A DNA stretch of 11,033 nt from an uncultured Ruminococcus sp. (GTDB lineage: Bacteria; Bacillota; Clostridia; Oscillospirales; Ruminococcaceae). The first letter of the stretch is position 1; every line of letters begins with the position of its first letter. The stretch covers positions 1-11,033 of the forward strand of contig CAJTYV010000057.1 of NCBI GenBank assembly GCA_910584195.1, written 5' to 3'. The position numbers were made by a program, and so were the translations under genes. Shown here in pieces: positions 1 through 6,463 of this stretch. Below the pieces are notes generated by a model. That model made no database searches, had not been told where the DNA came from, and saw only the letters and a program-made list of their open reading frames with translations.

Positions 1-50
1 ACGGCTTTGCCTGTTCCCCCATCTCAGATGGGGGATTAAAAGACTTTTTC
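1..50. mobile_element. Candidate mobile-element end (IS200/IS605-like hairpin) abutting the gldG-like gene
   Basis: This stretch contains a small hairpin (GGC-TTT-GCC, 3-11) and a strong one (CCCCCATC-TCA-GATGGGGG, 16-34). The GldG-type protein sequence becomes recognisable only from about base 51 (reading Ile-Tyr-Trp-Met-Val-Gln). The in-frame translation of bases 3-50 is open but does not resemble the family. A subterminal hairpin followed by a short tail is the known end structure of IS200/IS605 elements. A decayed IS200-type transposase near the right end of this window shows that such elements exist here. The rest of the element would lie left of the window. It could instead be another type of insertion or a rearrangement. 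Confidence 0.35.
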
Positions 51-59
51 ATTTACTGG

Positions 60-1259
60 ATGGTCCAGTCGGACAAAGAAGATGATATCATCGAAAATCT
101 ATTGGCAAAATATGAAAGCCTTTCGGAACATATCAAGGTAGTAAAGAAAAATCCGGATGTTTATCCCACATTTGCACAGCAGTATACTTCGGAAACTGTT
201 CTGAATAACAGTTTGATTGTGGAGTGCGGCGACAGCAGCCGGTATATCAGCTATGAGGATATTTATCTGACAGAAGCAGATATGGCAAGCTATTCCTATA
301 CGACCTCCTTTGACGGCGAGGGAGCGATTACTTCGGCTATTGATTATGTAGTCAGTGAAGATCATCCAAAGCTTTATATGACAGAGGGGCATGGTGAGGC
401 GGAGGTTTCTGCTGTGTTTGCAGAGCAGATTGAAAAGCAGAATATAGAAACGGTTACATTCACATTGTTGAATTCAGACACAATACCGGAAGATGCGGAT
501 GTAGTACTGATTCATGCGCCAACCAGTGATATTTCGAAGGAGGAGAAGGATATGCTGGCAGAATACACTAAAAACGGCGGTAAGCTGATGGTGATGGCAG
601 GGCCGGCAGAAGACGGGGTATTGACGAACCTGTACAGCCTGCTTGGGGATTATGGCGTGAAGGCGGAAGAAGGTATTGTGGCAGAAGGCGACAGGAATTA
701 TTATGCTTTCCGGCAGCCTTATATTCTCCTGCCGGACATGGCGGAGCATGAGATCACGAACCCGCTGATAGAAGGCAATTATTATGCAATTATGCCAATT
801 GCCCAGGGGCTGACCGTTACAGATACGACAGGCTCTGTCACACAGCTTTTGACTACATCGGAAACGGCCTATAGCAAAGCTGCCGGGTATGCGATTGAAA
901 CCTATGAGAAAGAAGAGGGAGATGTGGACGGACCGTTTGCAACGGCGGTAGCGGTTGACTGCGGCAGCGGAGGCCGGATGGTATGGTTTGCGTCTTCTAA
1001 TTTCCTGGACGATATGTATAATGCTTATTCATCCGGCGCCAATCTGGATTTGGGCATGAATGCGCTTTCTTTTATGATTGGCGAACGGGAAGCGGTAGCA
1101 ATCCGGAGCAAATCTTTAAACTATAGTTACCTGACGATTAATGAGTCTGCGGCATCTTACCTGAAGGTAATGATGATCGGTGTTTTTCCGCTGGCATTTT
1201 TGGGATATGGCGTCTATGTGATTGTGAGCAGAAGGAGGCGGCAAAATGAAACGGTCTAA
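60..1259 (+). CDS. GldG-like ABC transporter auxiliary membrane protein, 5'-truncated
   Basis: The family comprises the extracytoplasmic accessory subunit of gliding/ABC-2-type transporters (GldG family), normally with an N-terminal membrane segment, a large outer domain and a C-terminal membrane segment. Here 399 residues remain from an ATG at 60. The outer domain is present, with the family-typical stretches around IKVVKKNPDVYPTFAQQYT, the SRYISYEDIY region and the HGEAEVS region. One membrane helix at about residues 367-390 is followed by an Arg-rich tail. The N-terminal helix and about 80-100 residues expected of the family are missing. There is no ribosome site before ATG 60, and the homology runs upstream to about base 51 before stopping, so the gene was probably cut by an insertion and is likely non-functional. 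It overlaps the next gene by 14 bases, the sign of a coupled transport operon whose permease and ATPase genes would lie upstream. Confidence 0.8.
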   Translation: MVQSDKEDDIIENLLAKYESLSEHIKVVKKNPDVYPTFAQQYTSETVLNNSLIVECGDSSRYISYEDIYLTEADMASYSYTTSFDGEGAITSAIDYVVSEDHPKLYMTEGHGEAEVSAVFAEQIEKQNIETVTFTLLNSDTIPEDADVVLIHAPTSDISKEEKDMLAEYTKNGGKLMVMAGPAEDGVLTNLYSLLGDYGVKAEEGIVAEGDRNYYAFRQPYILLPDMAEHEITNPLIEGNYYAIMPIAQGLTVTDTTGSVTQLLTTSETAYSKAAGYAIETYEKEEGDVDGPFATAVAVDCGSGGRMVWFASSNFLDDMYNAYSSGANLDLGMNALSFMIGEREAVAIRSKSLNYSYLTINESAASYLKVMMIGVFPLAFLGYGVYVIVSRRRRQNETV

Positions 1260-2703
1260 AAGATTATATGTATTATCAGGGGTACTTGCCGTCATTTGCG
1301 GTGTGACGTTTGGAGTCAGCCGGTATGAGCAGCGAAAGGAGGAAATTAGAAACAGTGATGAAATTGTCCTGGAACTGGCGGCAGAAGATGTGACGGCGCT
1401 TTCGTGGGAATATGACGAGACAAAATTGGCTTTCCATAAGAATGAAAAATGGCTGTATGACGATGATGAGGCCTTTCCGGTCAGCGAAGAAAAAATGAAC
1501 GAACTGCTGGGGCTGTTTGAGTCCTTTGGCGTGTCCTTTGTTATTGAGAATGTGGAGGATTACAGCCAGTATGGATTGGATGACCCGACATGCAGTATCC
1601 ATATTGAAACGACAGAGGAAAGCTATGAGGTGGAATTGGGCGGCTACAGCACAATGGATGAGCAGCGGTACATTTCCATTGGGGACGGCAATGTATATCT
1701 GGTATCTGCAGATCCGATGGAAACCTATGGGATTGAATTGAAAGACATGATTTTACATGATGAAACACCTTACATTGATTGGGCGGATAACATTACGTTT
1801 GCGGGAAGCGAAAATTATAACATTATCTATCAGGAAGAAAGTGATGACACTTATCATGAGGAGGACGTTTATTTCGCCAATGATGAGAATGGGCATCTGC
1901 CTTTGGATACGGATACCGTAAAGAGTTATCTTTCTTCTATCGGCAGTCTGGGATTAACCAACTATGTGTCTTACAATGCAACAGAGGAAGAACTGGCTGT
2001 CTATGGGCTGGATGATCCGGAACTGACAGCAACGGTGCAGTACATGGTACCAAAGGAAGATGCGGAGGATGATGACGGCACGGACGAAGAAACAGAAGAA
2101 GTTAAAACTTTTGTTCTGCATATTTCCAGGTCCGCCGAAGAAAAGGCAAAAGTGAAAGATGAGGAGCCTTCGGAAGAAAACAATACATCGGATGACTATG
2201 AAGTTGAGGAAGAATCTGTGCCTGCCTATGTACGGGTCGGCGAGTCTCAGATCATCTATGAGATTACAGAAACGGAATATGAATCGTTAATGGATGTATC
2301 TTATGATAAACTGCGTCATCAGGAAATTTTCTGGGCTGATTTTGACAAAGTAACTCAGGTTGATGTTTCGCTGGAGGGCCAGACATATACTTTGATTTCC
2401 AAGGAAGAGGATGAAGAAAAGGTATGGTTTTATGGGGAAGAAGAGATTGCTGTAGACGATTTCAGGACGGCTCTCGCAGTGCTTACGGCAACGGAATTTC
2501 GGGAAGAGGAAAACGGCGATAAAGAAGAACTCGGCATGACGATTTATTTGAATGATGAAAACTACCCGACAGTGCACATTGGCCTGTACCGGCGGGATGG
2601 GGATTACTGTATGGCTGTAGTGGACGGTGAACCGACAGCCCTTGTGGCAAGAAGTAAAGTTGTGGATTTAGTGGAAGCAGTAAATGCTATTGTACTGAAT
2701 TAG
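1246..2703 (+). CDS. DUF4340 domain membrane-anchored protein
   Basis: A 485-residue protein that starts inside the end of the gldG-like gene, with a clear AAGGAGG site at 1232-1238, seven bases before the ATG. Residues 7-24 form a single N-terminal membrane anchor; the rest should lie outside the membrane. The DUF4340 signature Tyr-Gly-Leu-Asp-Asp-Pro occurs twice, at residues 109-114 and 253-258, marking two copies of the domain core. Between the second copy and the C-terminal part lie very acidic, low-complexity stretches (about 271-286 and 296-325). DUF4340 proteins are commonly encoded directly after GldG-type subunits and are thought to be part of the same ABC export complex; the transported substrate is unknown. 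The gene itself looks intact, but it probably depends on transcription from the interrupted upstream operon. Confidence 0.85.
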   Translation: MKRSKRLYVLSGVLAVICGVTFGVSRYEQRKEEIRNSDEIVLELAAEDVTALSWEYDETKLAFHKNEKWLYDDDEAFPVSEEKMNELLGLFESFGVSFVIENVEDYSQYGLDDPTCSIHIETTEESYEVELGGYSTMDEQRYISIGDGNVYLVSADPMETYGIELKDMILHDETPYIDWADNITFAGSENYNIIYQEESDDTYHEEDVYFANDENGHLPLDTDTVKSYLSSIGSLGLTNYVSYNATEEELAVYGLDDPELTATVQYMVPKEDAEDDDGTDEETEEVKTFVLHISRSAEEKAKVKDEEPSEENNTSDDYEVEEESVPAYVRVGESQIIYEITETEYESLMDVSYDKLRHQEIFWADFDKVTQVDVSLEGQTYTLISKEEDEEKVWFYGEEEIAVDDFRTALAVLTATEFREEENGDKEELGMTIYLNDENYPTVHIGLYRRDGDYCMAVVDGEPTALVARSKVVDLVEAVNAIVLN

Positions 2704-2724
2704 GGATTTTCGTAAATCCAATTC

Positions 2725-2755
2725 TGAAACGATATACCGGGGAAGAGCATATAAT
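2725..2755 (+). promoter_or_regulatory. Possible promoter of the S8 peptidase gene (sigma-G-like or weak sigma-A)
   Basis: TATAAT at 2750-2755, within CATATAA (2748-2754), lies 27 bases before the peptidase start codon. No good TTGACA lies 17 bases upstream. TGAAAC at 2725-2730, 17 bases before CATATAA, loosely resembles the forespore sigma-G pattern (TGAATA / CATACTA). That would fit a germination-type protease, but the match is partial. A 6-bp hairpin GGATTT-TCGT-AAATCC (2704-2719) without a T-tract lies just upstream, right after the DUF4340 stop. Confidence 0.3.
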
Positions 2756-2772
2756 TTTAGAAACAGAACCTT

Positions 2773-2777
2773 AAGGG
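2773..2777 (+). promoter_or_regulatory. Ribosome binding site fixing the peptidase start at 2783
   Basis: AAGGG lies five bases before ATG 2783. The alternative in-frame GTG at 2777 overlaps this site and cannot use it, so ATG 2783 is preferred. Confidence 0.6.
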
Positions 2778-2782
2778 TGTTT

Positions 2783-4552
2783 ATGAATTCTCAGAAGTTG
2801 GAAAATTTATTGAATCTGGCATTGGATTCTACTATGGAGGAACGGGAAAAGTCGCTGGATTTGGATGTGGGATATGAAGCGGCAGAGGAAAGGTGGGAGT
2901 TAATTGTAAAATATAATGGGGATTTAAGCAGGCTGAATGGGCCGGTGATAACTGTAGAGGAGTTAATTGCGGGCTATGCCATAGTTACTTTGCCGCAGGA
3001 ATTGATTGCATCCTTTGTGGAACTGGAGGAAGTGGAATATGTAGAAATGCCAAAAAGGCTATATTTTTCCTTGCAAAGGGGGAAAGAAGTTTCCTGTATT
3101 CCGCCAGTGACAGCAAGGGAACCTTATTTAAGCGGGAGCGGAATCCTGGTGGCAGTTATCGACTCGGGCATCGATTATGTGAGTATGGATTTTCGGAATA
3201 AAGATGGAAGCAGCAGGATAAGTTATCTATGGGATCAAAGTCTGATGCCGGATGAGGAAAGGGGGATGCTGCCGCCGGAAGGCTATGGGATAGGGGTGGA
3301 ATTCAGCCGTGGGCAGATTGACGAAGCCTTGAAGGCGGAAGGGGCGGAAGGGAATTTTCGCTTAGTTCCCAGCATGGATGTGACGGGCCATGGAACGGCA
3401 GTGGCGGAAATTGCGGCCGGGAATGGGAATTCTTCCGGAGGAAAATATACGGGTGTGGCGCCGCAGGCAGATTTGCTTGTAGTGAAATTAGGAACTCCAA
3501 AGCAGGAATCTTTTCCAAGGACCACGGAACTGATGCGGGCTTTGGATTACGTGGTGAAAAAATCGGTGGAATTGGCGCAGCCCGTCGCCATTAATTTAAG
3601 TTTTGGCAATACGTATGGGCCACATGACGGCACATCGCTGTTAGAACGTTTTATTGATAATATTTCGGAAATAGGGCGGAATGTGATTTGTGTGGGGAGC
3701 GGAAATGAAGGGGCGGCGGGGGGTCATACGGCAGGCATAGTGAAAGATGAAGTGAGGGTGGAACTGGCAGTTGCACCCTACGAGCGTACAGTGAATGTAC
3801 AGCTTTGGAAGGAGTATGCGGATATTTTTCGAATCACTGTCATTTCCCCAGGCGGGGAGCGGCAGGTTGTGGAGACCGGGCAGAGGGGAACGCTCAGGTT
3901 ATCTATAGAACAGACGCAGCTCCTTATTTATGTTGGGGAACCATCCCCTTATTCATTGAACCAGGAAATTTATTTTGACTTTATTGCAAGGCAGAACTAT
4001 ATTGATTCCGGGGTCTGGACCTTTTTGCTGGAACCGGTGAAAATTGTGACGGGAAATTATTATTTTTACCTTCCGAGCAGTGTGGTGCTGAACAGCGGAA
4101 CCCGCTTTTTTTCCCCAACACCGGAAGTGACCTTCACCATTCCGTCCACATCGAGGAAAGTAGTGACAGTCGGGGCTTACCACGGTGTATACGATTCTTA
4201 TGCGGATTTTTCGGGCCGGGGATATTTGTTGGAGAACCGCCTGGAGGGGCTGGTTGCAAACGAAAGCGTAAAGCCGGATTTAGTAGCCCCAGGGGTGGAT
4301 ATTGTAATCTCCGATGGGAGAGGAGGGGCACAGAGTGTGACAGGAACATCCTTTGCTGCACCTTTTGTGACAGGGGCGGCGGCGCTGATGATGGAATGGG
4401 GAATTAGGATGGGAAATGATGTGTATTTGTATGGGGAGAAGGTACGGGCATATTTGAGGAGAGGGGCTAGGCCGGTGAGAGGGGAAACGGAGTACCCGAA
4501 TGCTAGGGTGGGGTATGGGGCGATGTGTGTCGAAAATAGTTTGCCTATGTAA
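2783..4552 (+). CDS. Csp-like S8 (subtilisin family) serine peptidase
   Basis: A 589-residue subtilase with a full catalytic triad: Asp127 in VAVIDSGID, His203 in VTGHGTAVA and Ser523 in GTSFAAP. The oxyanion-hole Asn308 lies in GSGNEG. There is no signal peptide. Residues 1-100 look like the short prodomain of clostridial Csp proteases, ending in a VEYVEMPKRL-type segment. The roughly 140 residues between about 318 and 460 that interrupt the protease fold correspond to the beta-rich jelly-roll insertion of that family. Csp proteases act in or on spores; CspB cleaves pro-SleC to start cortex hydrolysis. Many Lachnospiraceae carry several related S8 genes in tandem, so the exact substrate here is uncertain. 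The remnant of a second copy at 10281-10325 supports a former tandem arrangement. This copy appears intact and active. Confidence 0.88.
   Translation: MNSQKLENLLNLALDSTMEEREKSLDLDVGYEAAEERWELIVKYNGDLSRLNGPVITVEELIAGYAIVTLPQELIASFVELEEVEYVEMPKRLYFSLQRGKEVSCIPPVTAREPYLSGSGILVAVIDSGIDYVSMDFRNKDGSSRISYLWDQSLMPDEERGMLPPEGYGIGVEFSRGQIDEALKAEGAEGNFRLVPSMDVTGHGTAVAEIAAGNGNSSGGKYTGVAPQADLLVVKLGTPKQESFPRTTELMRALDYVVKKSVELAQPVAINLSFGNTYGPHDGTSLLERFIDNISEIGRNVICVGSGNEGAAGGHTAGIVKDEVRVELAVAPYERTVNVQLWKEYADIFRITVISPGGERQVVETGQRGTLRLSIEQTQLLIYVGEPSPYSLNQEIYFDFIARQNYIDSGVWTFLLEPVKIVTGNYYFYLPSSVVLNSGTRFFSPTPEVTFTIPSTSRKVVTVGAYHGVYDSYADFSGRGYLLENRLEGLVANESVKPDLVAPGVDIVISDGRGGAQSVTGTSFAAPFVTGAAALMMEWGIRMGNDVYLYGEKVRAYLRRGARPVRGETEYPNARVGYGAMCVENSLPM
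4510..4552 (+). repeat. Left copy of a 43-bp imperfect direct repeat flanking the island
   Basis: These last 43 bases of the S8 gene match 10283-10325 at 35 of 43 positions by manual alignment, including an identical first 13 bases. The stop codons align (TAA against TAG). Confidence 0.7.
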
Positions 4553-4573
4553 AAGAGAGTAGATTTTTAGGGG

Positions 4574-4621
4574 AATAAGCACTTTGTTTTGGCATATATA
4601 TTGTCGAATAAAGTGCTTATT
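4574..4621 (+). terminator. Long hairpin after the S8 peptidase gene, probable terminator
   Basis: AATAAGCACTTT (4574-4585) pairs perfectly with AAAGTGCTTATT (4610-4621). Pairing continues imperfectly inward with G-U pairs and one bulge (GTTTTGGCA with TGTCGAAT). The stem is too long to be chance, but it is not followed by a clear T-run, so termination may be weak. It also marks the left edge of the AT-rich island and could be an element-end structure. Confidence 0.5.
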
Positions 4622-4850
4622 ATGCGTTAATTTAGAATAAACAGATTTAGTTTGCTTATAGTTGTTAGACTCTTATAAGCAATTTCTTGTATAAAATGAC
4701 AAAATCTCTGCATGAGTTTTTTATTTATTCAGATTAAGCATAGTGTATATTTCGACGCTTAAGACTTGTTTGTGCAATTATTTAGAGTTAATGTAACGAT
4801 GAGAAAAAATTACTTTCGAAGAAGGATGAGCTATTCCAATAGAGTTTTGG
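4622..4850. other. AT-rich intergenic stretch without a recognisable gene
   Basis: No credible reading frame is visible on either strand. The composition drops sharply in GC compared with the peptidase gene, marking the start of the accessory island. No integrase, tRNA or clear attachment site was found here. Confidence 0.5.
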
Positions 4851-4879
4851 TTGACATCTTCAAACAGTGAGTTTATACT
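4851..4879 (+). promoter_or_regulatory. Consensus sigma-A promoter of the XRE-methyltransferase-ATPase cassette
   Basis: TTGACA (4851-4856) is followed by exactly 17 bases and then TATACT (4874-4879). Transcription would start near 4886, leaving a leader of about 30 bases before the XRE gene at 4917. This is the only strong promoter seen before the methyltransferase and ATPase genes. Confidence 0.8.
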
Positions 4880-4904
4880 TGAAATAGTTCAGTTGAATAT
4901 TGAA
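4859..4904. promoter_or_regulatory. Possible operator for the XRE regulator
   Basis: Short inverted motifs cluster over the -10 element and start site: TTCAA (4859-4863) opposite TTGAA (4879-4883), TGAA-ATAG-TTCA (4880-4891), and further TTGAA copies at 4893 and 4900. Autoregulation by the adjacent small HTH protein would place an operator here. The motifs are short and could be chance in AT-rich DNA. Confidence 0.25.
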
Positions 4905-4909
4905 AGAGG
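4903..4909 (+). promoter_or_regulatory. Ribosome binding site fixing the XRE gene start at 4917
   Basis: AAAGAGG lies seven bases before ATG 4917. An in-frame TTG at 4851 would give a longer protein, but it lies inside the promoter's -35 box and so cannot be on the transcript. Confidence 0.75.
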
Positions 4910-4916
4910 TAATAGT

Positions 4917-5126
4917 ATGAATTTATCAGAACAAATTAAAGTGCTATGTGTGCGGTCAAACATTAGTGTTTCAGAACTGGCAAGAAGGGTAGGAACATCA
5001 CCGCAGAATTTTAATGCAAAATTGAAAAGAGAGACGTTTACGGTTTGCGATTTGGAAAAGATTGCAAAAGCGGTAAATTGTACATTTGAACGAAACTTTA
5101 TATTAGAGAATGGTGATAAGGTGTAA
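4917..5126 (+). CDS. Small XRE-family helix-turn-helix regulator
   Basis: A 69-residue single-domain DNA-binding protein. The HTH lies at about residues 17-53. Helix 2 is SVSELARRVG, the recognition helix is around SPQNFNAKLKR (28-38), and the downstream helix is DLEKIAKAVN. The form is typical of short clostridial Cro/CI-like proteins, with no effector or oligomerisation domain beyond the short tail. It is the first gene after a consensus promoter and is followed after 75 bases by the methyltransferase. It occupies the position of a controller (C) protein in a restriction-modification operon, so auto- and operon regulation is the natural guess. Its target is unknown. Base composition is AT-rich like the two genes that follow. 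Confidence 0.85.
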   Translation: MNLSEQIKVLCVRSNISVSELARRVGTSPQNFNAKLKRETFTVCDLEKIAKAVNCTFERNFILENGDKV

Positions 5127-5201
5127 TTACAAGTGGGATAGTGAATTTTAATTGAATATTTGATTTGCATAAAATACTGTTGAATGCTTTGAGGAAATAA
5201 G

Positions 5202-6461
5202 ATGAGTTTGGTTGACACATTAAAATCTTATACAGATGAATATTGGGACTTTAAAACATCTAAAAATAAGGGGATACATAGGATTGCAAATTATCCAGCA
5301 ACAATGGTTGCGCCTATGCAACGTGAATTGTTGCAGCTATTGGTAAATGATAATAAAAATTATCATACTATGTTGGATCCGTTTCACGGGAGTGGTGTTA
5401 CTTTAGTAGAGGGGCAAGAGGTAGGGTTAGAAGTTTTTGGAATAGATATTAATCCATATGCACATATTATCTCATTAGCAAAGTTGGAAAAATATAATTC
5501 ACAGCTAATAGAGCAAGCAAATGTTAATATTTTAACTAGTATTACTGAACTAAAGAAGAATGGCGGATGGGAACAGCATTCATTTAATAATATAAATAAA
5601 TGGTTTAGGAAAGACATAATAAATGATTTATCTATATTGCGAACGGCAATTAAAAGAGAATCAAACATAACTTTTAGACACTATTATTGGTTGTGTTTTG
5701 GAGAAATTGTAAAAAAATATAGCAACACAAGAACTTCTACGTTTAAACTACATATTAAAGAACAAGAAAAAATTGATACAATGGAAAATAATGTTATAAA
5801 AGATTTTATAACCAAGATTGAGGAGACTTGCGAGTTAATAGGGTATCCACCGTTAGGCAATTTTCATCTTGAATGTGGTGACTCGAATTCTATTATGAAA
5901 CAAATGAAAAATGAATCATTTGATATAATATGCACATCTCCACCATATGGAGATAATGGTACAACTGTAACATACGGGCAGTTTTCGACTTTACAATTGT
6001 TATGGATTGATGAAAATGATTTTGATTATGATATTAGCTGTATAGCAAATTATTCTCGGCTAGACTCATTAAGTTTAGGTGGGGTATTATCAAAAAATAA
6101 TGCATTTCATTATCCGACAATACTATCAGAATTTGTTGTAAAATTGGCACCGCATAAACGCCATAAGGTTTTGCAATTCTATGCAGACTATGAAAATTCT
6201 TTTAGGGAAATGGTTAGGTTACTTAAAGTAGATGGAAGAATGGTTCTAACTGTTGGAAATAGAAAAGTGGATGGAATTGAATTTCCGTTTTCTGAAATTA
6301 ATAAAGAATTAGCAGAGCATTATGGTATGACTGTCGAGTATGTTTTAATGAGAAATATTATAAATAAGAGAATGCCGCAGAAGGTATCAAAATTGTCAGA
6401 TGGTAATTCGGTAGAATCAATGTCAAAAGAAATTATAATGTTATTGAAGAAAGAGGGCTAA
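5202..6461 (+). CDS. SAM-dependent DNA methyltransferase (N4-cytosine/N6-adenine type)
   Basis: A 419-residue protein with the hallmarks of a DNA amino-methyltransferase. The SAM-binding motif I is DPFHGSG (residues 59-65), followed by GIDINPYA (80-87, motif II region). The catalytic motif IV is TSPPYGDN (245-252). A Ser-Pro-Pro-Tyr core is more usual for N4-cytosine enzymes, but N6-adenine is not excluded. Towards the C-terminus come LTVGNRKVDG and NKRMP, common in type II-like methylases. Motif I precedes motif IV with about 180 residues between, which may hold target-recognition elements. GAGG at 5191-5194 precedes the ATG. The ATPase gene begins two bases after its stop, so the two are translationally coupled. 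No restriction endonuclease is adjacent. It is very AT-rich compared with the left flank, suggesting acquisition by transfer. The recognition sequence cannot be read from the protein. Confidence 0.88.
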   Translation: MSLVDTLKSYTDEYWDFKTSKNKGIHRIANYPATMVAPMQRELLQLLVNDNKNYHTMLDPFHGSGVTLVEGQEVGLEVFGIDINPYAHIISLAKLEKYNSQLIEQANVNILTSITELKKNGGWEQHSFNNINKWFRKDIINDLSILRTAIKRESNITFRHYYWLCFGEIVKKYSNTRTSTFKLHIKEQEKIDTMENNVIKDFITKIEETCELIGYPPLGNFHLECGDSNSIMKQMKNESFDIICTSPPYGDNGTTVTYGQFSTLQLLWIDENDFDYDISCIANYSRLDSLSLGGVLSKNNAFHYPTILSEFVVKLAPHKRHKVLQFYADYENSFREMVRLLKVDGRMVLTVGNRKVDGIEFPFSEINKELAEHYGMTVEYVLMRNIINKRMPQKVSKLSDGNSVESMSKEIIMLLKKEG

Positions 6462-6463
6462 AG

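Noticed and set aside
2704..2719. Hairpin GGATTT-TCGT-AAATCC after the DUF4340 gene as a terminator
   Set aside because: The stem is only 6 bp, AT-rich, and has no following T-run.
3283..3525. Minus-strand frames inside the S8 peptidase gene and similar shadows elsewhere
   Set aside because: They lie opposite clearly coding sequence with intact motifs and show no ribosome sites or protein-like features.
4851..4916. Longer form of the XRE gene starting at TTG 4851
   Set aside because: That codon is part of the -35 box of the promoter, and ATG 4917 has a proper ribosome site.
5152..5180. Separate promoter before the methyltransferase (TTGAAT-N17-TACTGT)
   Set aside because: The -10 match is poor; the strong promoter at 4851-4879 can serve the whole cassette.
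5207..5217. TTTGGTTGACA in the methyltransferase start repeats the -35 region at 4846-4856
   Set aside because: The second copy is coding (Ser-Leu-Val-Asp) and has no -10 element at proper spacing; an 11-base match in AT-rich DNA is probably chance.
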